This document shows, piece after piece, positions 23,343-33,042 of a DNA stretch of 64,000 nucleotides (the first letter of the stretch is position 1; each line of letters opens with the position of its first letter). The stretch comes from Microdochium bolleyi (taxonomy: Eukaryota; Ascomycota; Sordariomycetes; Xylariales; Microdochiaceae): assembly GCA_001566295.1 (NCBI GenBank), contig KQ964254.1:930001-994000 (forward strand). Reading direction: 5' to 3'. Position numbers and translations under genes: made by a program. The notes below the pieces were generated by a model. It worked only from the letters and a program-made list of their open reading frames with translations. It did no database searches and had not been told where the DNA came from.

Positions 23343-24937
23343 ATGTCTCGGCGAGATGTTACGTCGCCTCAAATACTGCTCTCCCGCACCCACTCTAGCA
23401 AAGCAGACATGCCAGCGGCACTGGCCAGCCGTCTTGACCCAAACCACAATGCCAGCGATCTCGGACTTATTCTTGAGATAATGCCGGACCAACCAGTCAT
23501 AATGTTAGAGGGAAGAAGCGGGCCACGGGTTCATGTGTCTGGCGACCTGAAGCTGTTGGTCAGTAGTACTACCACAATAACGTCGATCCATATAGCATTG
23601 GTCCAGCATACCTGGTCAGAGTTTTCCTCGGGAGACCTGCCACCCAGGATCATCGCAGAGGCCTGGCCGCTTCCCGATGGTGGCAGAAGATCACCGGGGC
23701 TGGACTTCAGCATCGGTGATTACCGATTAGCAGTAGGTCACCTTACGTTCCAAAGCAGACATGATAACATCCACAACTGACACGCTGAAGTAGGATAGCG
23801 CGGACAGCTGGCCAAAAGGTATGCATAGCATGTTTCTCGGAAAGAACGGACCCATAGTCGTGGGGAGGGGAGAGCATATTTTCGACTTCAAGCTTGAGAT
23901 CGACAGCAATGTTCTGGACGACGACACGGTGCACACCAAGTACTGCACAGGTTCATTTGAACTCGAGGCGCTCGTCTGTCTCGAAGGGCCACGCAACAAC
24001 ACGGTATTTAGCGTCAGGAAGATCCATCTCGTGATAAACTCACCGTTCAAGGAAAGAAGAAACATGTGGGGAGTGGCACAGGTCAACCCTGGGACAACGC
24101 TGCGGGTCGAAGCAGGGCGTGTTCTCTGGATTGGATCGCGCTCCAATCTGACGCTGAAGCTGGAGCTGCCTCCGGCTGTCCGACGCTCCGCCAACGTCCG
24201 CATCCGCGCGTTCCACATCTTTCTTACACAGGTCGTGGAGTCCGTCAGGATGGACGGGGCCAGAACCCGCTGCGAGGACGGTAGTTTCAAGCTGCTCGCA
24301 TCAAGGACGGCTAGCATGCCGCACGACACGACTGGGGACCAGCTTGCACTTCCGGCTCCGGCTATCTGCGAACCAGATTTTCCATTCACGCCGGATGAGC
24401 TGCGGGGAGATACTCAAGCCCTGCAGAAGCTTTTCGCGCAATATCCCTCCTCGTCGCCCTACAACAGCGTCGTAAAACAGACTGCTGCAGGGGAGATGTC
24501 CAGTCTCACAGCCCGGCAGAAATACGCGTACCTGCCAGGGACCACGATCCAGACAGCGCTGTGCATTCCGGGATGTCAGACGACACAACGTGTTTGGTGC
24601 CACCAGCATAAGTTGCACCCCTCCGCCTCACACAGGCTAAATCCCTCAGCTTCACACAAGCTGGAGATTAGGCACCTAATGTGGGTGAGTTGAGCATGGA
24701 AAAGAAATTGCATTTATGACATCACACTGACTAAGCGGTTGTCACGTCAAAAAGGTCATGGTCAAGCTTTTGAAATTCCCCGAGGATCGCTCTGATCCTC
24801 GTAGAGCGGTTGAGGAGTACGAAGCGTGCCTCAACTGGCCCGTTACTCTCGTCAGCTGTCTTGTTCCCCTTCGCGAAGAGCGTGGCCGCGTGGGGCAAGT
24901 GGCAGAGGCTGACGGATGTGGTTGCGCGGAACCATGA
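23343..24937 (+). CDS. Arrestin-like protein
   Basis: Exons 23343..23732, 23794..24684 and 24755..24937 give 487 residues. The N-terminal arrestin sandwich is seen in VHVSGDLKLLVSSTTTITSI and IALVQHTWSEF; the KGMHSMFLG and HIFDFKLEID strands and the CTGSFELEALVCLEG strand continue it. The third exon is easy to miss because the frame reaches a stop just past the donor at 24685; GTGAGT with branch CTGACTAA and AAG acceptor leads in frame into VKLLKFPED and WPVTLVSCLVPLREE. Fungal arrestin-related proteins recruit Rsp5-type ubiquitin ligases to transporters. I see no clear PPxY motif. The start could also be the in-frame ATG at 23409. Confidence 0.78.
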
Positions 24938-25388
24938 AAGGCAAAGTCAAAGAGTGATGGGTTGGACTATGACTGAATGGAACAATCGAGTTGAACTAGC
25001 CAGCCGACGAGAAGATGTGTATTGTTGAGCAACACTGCCACATGGCCCTCCCTACGGTACATGGAGATACATTTTTGTAGCATCTTCCCAATTGCCGACC
25101 TGACAACCAGTTGTGGACAAAATTTCCAGGTGTACTTGCGCGCACTACTAGGCAAACAGCATTGACGGCAGCCGCAGCCATCGGCATACTTTGTTCTGGA
25201 GTGTGGCGTCTATGGGCGCATCTCGAATGTGATCAGGGCCTTCCGTGACTGCGGCTTTGGTGCAGCTCGGATAGTCACCATGCAGTGCTGAACATCAGAG
25301 CAACCTCATTGGCTACCTTAAGGGACTGTAGACCAGGAGCGAGATGTGAACACAACCTTCCAGTGTTTGACCACGGTCGTCCTCATAA
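24938..25388. other. Convergent intergenic region
   Basis: Lies between the ends of the arrestin-like gene and the minus-strand aminotransferase gene. Nothing recognised. Confidence 0.5.
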
Positions 25389-26774
25389 CTAAGGCCCCTC
25401 TGCCACCCCATTCTCAACCCCTCCACGCTCCTTGCCATTCTTTGGCCCGCTCGTGATCCCACGAGCCTTGAGCACAGAGCTAAATGCCTGATCCAAAATC
25501 CTCACACCCTGCTCGATCTCCTCGGCCGTGACAGTGACGGGTGGAGCGAGGCGGAAGACACCCCCCATGCCCGGGAGATTGACGACATTGCAGGACAGGC
25601 CCAGCTCCAACGCCCTGTCAGAGACAGCCTGGCCAAGCTCGGGTCCGGGAGCTTTGGTCTCCGGGTCCGCAATGATCTCAATGGCCTGGAACAGGCCCCG
25701 GCCGCGCACGTCGCCGATGCACCAGTGATTTGCCTGCAGCCTCAGCAGACCCTCGCGGAGTAGCTCGCCATGCTTGGCCGCACGCGCGGTAATGTTGTCG
25801 CGCTCGACAATCTCGAGCACCTTGCACCCCACAGCAGCGGTCAGTGGATCGTTGAGATGCGTCGTCAGCCACAGGAACCCAGCCCTGGTACATCCGGCAT
25901 CGATCTCGGCCGTCGTGCTGACGGATGCGAGCGGCAGTCCGCAGCCAAGCGTCTTGCTCAGGCACAGGATGTCTGGGACCACACCGTCCTGCTCGAACGC
26001 GAACATCTGGCCTGTCCGGCCGACGCCGGTCTGCGCCTCGTCCATGATGATGAGCATGCCGCGCTTACGGCACTCCTCGGCCATCCGCGCGAGGTAGCCC
26101 TTCGGCGGGACGAGGATGCCGCCCGTGGAGAGGATAGGCTCCATGATGAAGGCCGCGAGAGACCCGACGCTCTGTCGGTCGATCATGCCCCACCCGAACT
26201 CAAGCTCCTTCTCCCAGTCGTAGCTGCCGTCGGGCTTGCGGAATACGGAGCGGTACTCGTACGGCGCCGGGAAAGCGAGCTGACCGGGCATCGCAGGCCC
26301 TCCGTTCTTACGACCAGCGGAATATGTCGCGGATCCCGACCCCGATGTGAGGCCGTGATATGAGGCCGTGAAGGCGACGATCTCGAATTTGCCAGTGTGC
26401 ATCTTGGCCATCTTGATCGCGGCCTCGGTGGTCTCAGAGCCAGTGTTGAGGAAGAAGGATTTCTCCAGAGGCGCAGGGAGGAACCGTGCGAGTCTCTCGC
26501 CCAGTTCGACCACGGGCCATGTAATCATGTTGCTGAGCAGGTGGTCGAGCTGAGCGACATTCTTCTGGACCACCTCGACAATCTCCGGGTGCGAGTGCCC
26601 GAGCAGCGAGCTCATCTGGCCGGACGTGAAGTCCAGGATCTCGCGGCCGTTCTCCTCGTAGAGCTTGGTGCCCTGCGCCCGGGTTATGATGGCCGGCGAA
26701 TAGGGGACGCCAGTCTTCATTAAGTGCCTGCCGGCCTTCGCCCAGAAGTCGTCTGACACGTTCGCAGAACCCAT
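25389..26774 (-). CDS. 2,2-dialkylglycine decarboxylase-like class III aminotransferase
   Basis: Single exon of 461 residues. The fold type I PLP enzyme shows ILDFTSGQMSSLLGHSHPEI near residue 46, NTGSETTEAAIKMAKMHTGK, SATYSAGRKNGGPA, the EPILSTGG loop, the cofactor Asp in IIMDEAQTGVGRTGQ, the Schiff-base Lys in PDILCLSKTLGCGLPLA and the carboxylate Arg in GVFRLAPP. These blocks match bacterial dialkylglycine decarboxylase better than GABA or ornithine aminotransferases. The FTSGQMS Gln and the Ser of EPILS, both substrate contacts in that enzyme, are kept, while the SWHG Trp is replaced in SYHG. The known reaction decarboxylates 2-aminoisobutyrate to acetone and transaminates pyruvate. It is divergent from the Zn2Cys6 gene at 27364. 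Confidence 0.88.
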   Translation of the reverse strand: MGSANVSDDFWAKAGRHLMKTGVPYSPAIITRAQGTKLYEENGREILDFTSGQMSSLLGHSHPEIVEVVQKNVAQLDHLLSNMITWPVVELGERLARFLPAPLEKSFFLNTGSETTEAAIKMAKMHTGKFEIVAFTASYHGLTSGSGSATYSAGRKNGGPAMPGQLAFPAPYEYRSVFRKPDGSYDWEKELEFGWGMIDRQSVGSLAAFIMEPILSTGGILVPPKGYLARMAEECRKRGMLIIMDEAQTGVGRTGQMFAFEQDGVVPDILCLSKTLGCGLPLASVSTTAEIDAGCTRAGFLWLTTHLNDPLTAAVGCKVLEIVERDNITARAAKHGELLREGLLRLQANHWCIGDVRGRGLFQAIEIIADPETKAPGPELGQAVSDRALELGLSCNVVNLPGMGGVFRLAPPVTVTAEEIEQGVRILDQAFSSVLKARGITSGPKNGKERGGVENGVAEGP

Positions 26775-27363
26775 GGTGGAGGGGTTGTATCGTTGTGTAA
26801 ATCTGTGTACCCACAGTATGAATGAAGAAAAAAGAGCGGCGATTCAAAGTGTACAGCAGGGGATTGAGTCTCGCAATTGCTTGTCAATATATGATGCGAT
26901 AGTGCCTCTGATTTCTGACCAGGGCGAGTAAGCGTAGGTTTGTTGTTGGTCGCACTCTGAGATTGGGCTTGGAGAATCAAAAGCAGGGATATGCAGCTCA
27001 GAAAGCTATCCTTTTACTTTTGGAAGAGATAAAAATATCCAGCCCCCGAAACTCGGAGACGGATGCATTCTCAGAATCTCACAGCACGTGGAGAGCTCAA
27101 GACCCTTGGGAGTGGAGAGCTGGCCGCTGTGCGCCGGAGCTCCGCGGCGATGGGGGTGCAAGTTTCCCGCGGAAAATGCCGCGTCCCCCCTCCCAACCTT
27201 ATCAACTCCATGTTCCGTGGCCCTGCCCTACAACTGCTCCGCGGTCACTCCGTCGCCCAGCTCATGGTCCCTTGTCCACGGAGAGTGCGTACGTCTCAAC
27301 AAAGTGACACTGCGAGCCCGGTCGGAGCCCCTGAACCCCAAGGCGTGGGACAGATCCAGGACA
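26775..27363. promoter_or_regulatory. Divergent promoter between decarboxylase and regulator genes
   Basis: About 590 bp serve both genes. It holds the motif AAGTTTCCCGCGGA at 27160-27173. GATA-type sites lie at 26898 (GATAG), 27006 (CTATC), 27028 (GATAA) and 27199 (TTATC). GATA sites are targets of AreA/Nit2 nitrogen regulators. Both assignments are by motif only. Confidence 0.6.
27160..27176 (+). promoter_or_regulatory. Candidate operator AAGTTTCCCGCGGAAAA
   Basis: The 14-mer AAGTTTCCCGCGGA recurs exactly at 32812-32825. The longer TGCAAGTTTCCCGCGG, starting at 27157, recurs on the minus strand at 30223-30208. The core CCGCGG is CCG abutting CGG, the triplets that Zn2Cys6 proteins read. 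The local Zn2Cys6 gene is the obvious candidate binder. Confidence 0.6.
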
Positions 27364-29886
27364 ATGTCGACGTCCGGCGATGCCCGGCCGTATCGGTCCC
27401 ACCAGCAGCCGGCGTGCATACCGTGCCGGAAGCGCAAGTCGAGGTGTAAGCTGGGTCTCGGGGCGCCGTCTTCGTGTCTCATGTGCGAGGTCCATGGCAG
27501 CCTCTGCGTGTTCCCCAATGCCGCCGAGACCAACTCGCCCGTTCGAACGTCACGCGCCGCCGCCCGCAAAGCCCAGGCTCGTCATGCCGACGCATCAACT
27601 AATGCCAGAATTCGTGCCCATGAGAATGTTGACACGTCGGCTGGCCACGGGAGTAACATCATCAACGACCGGCTACAGCAAGGCGAGATCTTAGGAGGCG
27701 GCCCCTCATCTCCAGGCCGGCATGCATCCAGTCAGGAGGTACCCTTTGCCCATGCTGGCTCGGCCGCAGCGATCAGTCCAGGGCAGCCGGACCGCAACGC
27801 GAACGCAGCCGCGTCACGCGAGGATGACGAGGCACACGTTGTCGGGCCCGTTCAAAGTCCAGATGCCCTGCTCATTGCAAGCTATCTCTCAAAAGATTCA
27901 GCCAGTCGGACGGGACGAGGAGCCCCTCACCATTCAGTTCACACCCCAGGCGAACGGCAGGTGATGTTCAGCTCTGTTCGCAGGCATCCACTCGGCCGCT
28001 CCTCTGGACAGTCTACTGCGGCAGCGAGGCTCGAGGTTGTGGAGAAGCTACTGGAGCCTCATATCGATAGCCTCGTCGATGTGTACGTGTCTCCCCATGC
28101 TACGGAGGGTCGTTGACAACAGGGCTAATCGTTGCTCAGGTACTTTGACAAGGTAAACAAATGCTACCCAGTCCTCGATGAGCATGCCTTCCGCAGACAA
28201 TACAATACCTCCAAGGCCAAGCTATCACCTGCTCTGCTGTCGAACCTCTATGCCCAGAGCCTGGTTTACTGGCGTCAAACCCTCCCACCGGGCCACCACT
28301 GCCCGGATATCCGCTATATCTGGAACCAGGCGAACGAAGCCCTCTATTGGGAGTTGTACCAGTCGCCTGGTCTTTCCACCATCGTCGCTATCCTTCTTAA
28401 CATCTCAGGCCGGCCTCTGTCATCCATGATCGGTAACGCCGTGCTGCTCGGAGCCGCCATATCTCTAGCTCACTGCCTGGGCTTGAACCGGAACTGCATG
28501 AGCTGGGATATCTCAAGGGCGGAGAAGGCGCACCGGATTAGAGTGTGGTGGGCCATCATCATCTATGACAAGTGGTCCAGCGTCGCCTACGGCACGCCAC
28601 CGCGCATACAGGCTAGCCAGTTTGATGTTCCCGTCCCGACATTGCAGCACATGGCCCCACGCGACGGGGACGGAAAAGAGGTCGACGATAGTAGCAGCCG
28701 CGACAGGACTGGCACGATGTATATTGCCTTCACGGGCCTGACGGAAATCCTCGATCTATTTCTTGGCCACGTGTACAATCTCGACACCGCTGGCAGTACG
28801 ACTGCTAACGTTCGACGCAGTGAGACCCGCAAGAGGACTGCAGAGTCTCACTCGGCGGGATTCAGCACGGAGCTTGAGAACAGACTGGCGCGCTGGGCGG
28901 ACTCACTGCCCCATGACCTCCGGAGGGTCATCGTCCGCGGTGTGGACGTAAATGCTATCGGTGCAGCCAATCTGCGGCTCTCGTACTTGTATCTTCGCCT
29001 CTTGATCTTGCGGCTCGGCCTCGTTGACAGCGAACGGCAGGGTAGAGATAAAGGACGGCGAGATCGTGTCGACACCGCAGGAGGAGATCGAGGTCAAGAT
29101 ACGCATGCCGGCAGCCGTGGTGATCACGACAGCGATGACTCGGAGCAGAGCATACACGTCAGTGAGCGCAGCAGGGCAGCCTCGTGCCTCATGCAGCGCC
29201 AGCTCCACACACGGCAGGCCGCCGAGGACATTGTGATTTTCGTCCAGGAGCTCGAAGCCCCTGCCCTGGCCGGCTTCTGGTTTTCGTTCAACGCCTTTGC
29301 CCCGTCGAGCACGGCGGCCTTCCTGCTGACCAGTGCGCTTCAACAGCAGCAGCAAGAAGCTTCCGGTGGCGATGGGGGACGGCGCAGGAACGGCAGTAGA
29401 GATGACGCCAAAAACATCTATATCGACCTCGCGGTCGATCTCATCACAGCACTGGACACACATCGGAAGAACGCCGGATGGGACCTAGCCAACATCTGCA
29501 TCGCCCAGTACGCCGGGATCATCGAGGACCTGCAACAGCACGCCGCGGAGGCGCCGTTCCGTACGGCTCCTGCGACTCCCCGTGCCCCGACAGCCGCGGA
29601 CACCGTGTGTGTCGCCCCGTGCCATGCGGCTGACTCTTCTAGCGACGAGGTCCGTGTGTCTGGACTTGGCCCGGGCCCGGAGGATACGATGCCTGACAGG
29701 GACGACGGAGACGGTATCGTCCCACCCGCGGTCCTGCTGCAGCAGCAGCAGTATCAGCTGCACCCTTTCCAGCAGCAATTTCCCCTGCCGCAGCAGTTCG
29801 GCATGCCCTTTGATGCCCCGGACGGCGGGATGTATGTTAGTGACGTGTTTGCTTCGACGTGGGATAGCATGTTTGACACTGTTTGA
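27364..29886 (+). CDS. Zn2Cys6 transcription factor with Fungal_trans domain
   Basis: Exons 27364..28082 and 28140..29886 give 821 residues. The zinc cluster near residue 18 is CIPCRKRKSRCKLG...CLMCEVHGSLC. A low-complexity linker follows, then the Fungal_trans region: YFDKVNKCYPVLDEHAF, AAISLAHCLGLNRNCMSW and RVWWAIIIYDKWSSVAYGTP. Gln-rich segments near residues 740 and 790 resemble activation regions. The intron (GTACGT donor) splits a Val codon. Its position in the middle of a decarboxylase, transporter and dipeptidase group, together with the shared CCGCGG motif in their promoters, suggests a pathway-specific activator nuclear regulator. Start choice is the ATG 54 bp before the first zinc-cluster Cys codon. 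Confidence 0.88.
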
Positions 29887-30778
29887 AGAGGAAAGCCCGG
29901 GTAATTATAGGCTATGATGAGATCCCTCAGTGGAATTTCTGATATCCTCAAGGTTGCCACGGTTGCAGTTTGATCAAGTGACTTGCAACGCGTGACCACA
30001 CCTGCGGGAGCCTGAGCTTGGGGATGACCGTGTAGTCGGGGCTATCGGACGTGAGTGGACCTCCTGATCCTCCTGGTCGGGTGCGATGGTCTGGTTTGCC
30101 CATGGGCACGTCGCAAGAGTGAGAAATTAGCGGACTCCGTTGTGCACTAGTCCGGCCGCATGTCGCCGTTACTTTCCCCTCGGCTGCACTTGCCAGCGGC
30201 GCGTTTCCCGCGGGAAACTTGCATATCATCCCTGCCAGCATGCACTGTATGAAAACAACCCCCCTTACCCCGATATTCACCAGTCGCTAAAAGTCGGATG
30301 ATAATAGGGAAAATGCCTAGATAACGGACTGATGGAGCTGCTGTGGAGAAACTTCGCCCTTGGCATGATCTTGGATAGTTCTGCAGGCTAAACGGAGCTA
30401 GAGCTCCTAAGAACCTGTTGAGGGATTTGCTATGGCCCACACAGAACAGTATTGGCACAAAGAAGTTTCGATTTCACAGTTGCAGATGCTTGAAGGCATC
30501 AAATTGCTGGAATACACATATATCAAGCAAACTATGACTGGTCATAAATAACATCCTCCCTCACCGTGCTAAGACCCCAACTGCATTGAGACGCTCTCTG
30601 GGACCTGCTGCGCGATACCATCAAAGAACGCTACCGCGACCGAGATCAAAGCAGTGACCACAAGCTTTCGAATACCGCCAAGTCGGTTGGCTGGTTGCTG
30701 TACTGTTCTTGACTGCCACAGCGTGCCAACGCCGTTCAGACATGGTGGCAGGTTACATAAGCCAGTGTTGCTTCGGTC
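29887..30778. other. Intergenic region with a perfect palindrome
   Basis: Lies between the 3' ends of the regulator (plus) and the transporter (minus). It has no recognised gene. The 16-bp palindrome at 30203-30218 is unexpected in a tail-to-tail region and could mark a lost gene or a regulatory RNA promoter. Confidence 0.5.
30203..30218. promoter_or_regulatory. Perfect 16-bp palindrome GTTTCCCGCGGGAAAC
   Basis: The sequence equals its own reverse complement. It extends on the minus strand to TGCAAGTTTCCCGCGG (30223-30208), shared with the decarboxylase/regulator promoter. It probably represents the full symmetric form of the cluster operator. Confidence 0.6.
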
Positions 30779-32482
30779 TCAATAAACATACTTGTAACAG
30801 GAAGCAATGTTAGTAAAGTGAAAAAAATGTGGTAGAGAACTTCCAGCTCGGGCCCTGAATGGAAACTCACTTTGAAGTGCTTGTTCTGCAAGTCCGTCTC
30901 GTCCGACAGACTGAGCTCATAACCCCTCTGCTCATTCTCTTGCGTAGGGGCATGGTACTCCTTCCTGCTCTTGTTCCTCCTCCAAAATAACGTGAGCATG
31001 CCGCCCAGACACAGGATCTGCAATCCGACACAGACGATCATCATCGCGACGCCCAGCGGGTATCGCGGCGCCTGCTCGGAGCGGAAGAAGAACGGCCCGA
31101 TGAAGTTGCCGAGGCAGTACCCGATAAGCAGCATGGCGTTGGTCGTGATCTTCTTGGTGTGCCCCGCAGTGTTGGCGGTCGCGACCGACATCGACAAGGT
31201 CCACGTCGCGGTATAGGTGAAGGAGATCCACAGGCATGCGAGGCGGCCGTAAGGGTTGGTTGAGGCGATGAGCCAGAGTCCGAGCACGCCTGCGAGGAAG
31301 GGGAACAGGCAAAGAATCATGATGATCAAGCGAGAGTTGGGATAGTGCGAGGCAAAGTAGCTGGTAGGCAGAATTGATTAGGTCTGGCACAGAGGTTGCT
31401 CAAGGTTGGAGCAAGGGGATGACGGCTTTCCAGGGGCTTACCAAGCAAGAACGCAGAAGGTGAACTGGACACCTCCAGAGGGCATCTGGATGAGCGTAGT
31501 CTGGAGTTTGGAGAAACCCATGCCTTGAATGACGAGGCCTTGGAACTGCAGAAAGGTCAGAGAGATTACAACGAAGACACACAAAGAGAAACCAAGCAAA
31601 ACTCACCACCGTCAACCCGCCATTAGGCGAGTTGCTAGCCACGGCGAAGATGAACAACAACCAGGTCTTGAGATCAGTCATGGCCTCCCGAAACTGCTTC
31701 CACTTGAAATGCTTGTTCTCCATGCCAGTTCCATTGGTCTTGGCGCGGTTGACCACCATCAGCCGCTCATCCTCGGACAGGAACTTGGTGGTGAGGGGGG
31801 ACCCTGGCAGCCAGATCATCACGACGATACCCCAGGCTACCGTCAGCGCTCCCCAGAAGAGGAACAGGATCCGCCAGCCAGCCAGGCCGCCCTGCACGTG
31901 GCCGATGCCAAATGTTACGATGCCCGCAACGATGTACCCGATCCCCGCGGATCCGATCCAGATACCCATCCGCAGGGGTTGTTCTTTCCGCTCGTAGTAC
32001 ATGGAGAAGAGCAGCATCGTGCCCGGGTTAATTGATGCCTCAAAGGCGCCAAGGAAGGTGCGGGCAGCGGCGAGCCCGGGGAAGTTGAGTGCCTCTGCGT
32101 GGCACATGAGCACGGCGCCCCAGAGAATAACGGTGGACGCCATGAAGTAGTTGATGGGCAGCTTCTGGAGCATGACGTTGGTCGGGAACTCCCAGAACAG
32201 GTAGCCGATGTAAAGGAGGGCACCGGCCCAGGAGAACTCGGTGCTCGTGAGACGGAGGTCCTCGCGGATGCCGAAGACGGCCGCGTAGCTGAGCGTCGTC
32301 CGGTCAATGGACTGGAGGGCGTAGGTGATGCACAGGATGGGCATCAGGCGCAGGTCGAACTTGCGCACAAGGCGACGGCGGGCATCGTTGTCAACAGGCT
32401 CACCGGCACTGACTTGGAGAAGTTTCAGAGCATTGTTTGAGGTGTCATCCACAATGACTTCTCGTGCTGTCTTGTCATCCAT
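30779..32482 (-). CDS. MFS transporter, anion:cation symporter (Dal5/Tna1-like) family
   Basis: Minus-strand exons 32482..31607, 31545..31442, 31360..30871 and 30790..30779 give 493 residues. The final exon is only 12 nt and encodes YVY-stop, the usual ACS ending after NKHFK. The core shows KFDLRLMPILCITYALQSID and SYAAVFGIREDLRLTSTEFS in the first helix pair, WEFPTNVMLQKLPINYF, the ARTFLGAFEASINPGTMLLF signature and GYCLGNFIGPFFF late on. About twelve membrane segments are expected. Family members carry allantoate, dipeptides, nicotinate or pantothenate. The gene is divergent from the dipeptidase gene. The upstream in-frame ATG at 32560 is less likely than the one at 32482. Confidence 0.88.
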
Positions 32483-33042
32483 GTTGATGGTTCGACTCGA
32501 AGATGACTGATACCAAAGAGGGCTGTGATCTAAGGACAATGACTGACAATGCTCACGCAAAGGGCTGTGTCAGTTCAGAAGCAGTCGGCCAGTTGCCGGC
32601 ATTATAACAAACCCTGAGGTATGGTTCCGACAACTGATGATAAGCTATCATGTACTCAATTCGTTCCGTCGAAGGTGATAACCATTTCCCCAGCTTTACC
32701 CCGGGTGCCCCACCGCTATCAGCGTAGTGGACACGCGTGGCTTCATGTCCAGGGAAGTGATTACGAATGCCCTGTGATAGGCGCCCCTTAGTGCCCGAGA
32801 GGGGCCTGGTAAAGTTTCCCGCGGAGCCGAGGAACCCCCCCTGCCCGAGCTTTATCTACAGTTCCGGAGCTCGAGCCCCGACGCCGGTCGGCTCATGCAC
32901 GCCGAGAGCTCGCAATGTGCCTTGAGAGTGACGATGTTTATCATCGAGCGCAGTGCCTCCACCTGCAGCCTGTGTCTTGAGAGCGCAAGGCCCAGGAGTT
33001 GACGCACACTGACAACAAACATATTGTTTGTCACCAGTCACC
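32483..33042. promoter_or_regulatory. Divergent promoter between transporter and dipeptidase genes
   Basis: Contains AAGTTTCCCGCGGA at 32812-32825. GATA sites are dense: a back-to-back GATAAGCTATCA at 32639-32650, GATAA at 32677, CTATC at 32716 and GATAG at 32776. Paired GATA sites are typical of AreA/Nit2-controlled nitrogen catabolic genes. Confidence 0.6.
32812..32825 (+). promoter_or_regulatory. Candidate operator AAGTTTCCCGCGGA
   Basis: Exact 14-base match to 27160-27173, about 5.6 kb away. It lies 218 bp before the dipeptidase ATG and 330 bp before the transporter ATG. The match in two divergent promoters of one cluster is the main support. Confidence 0.6.
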
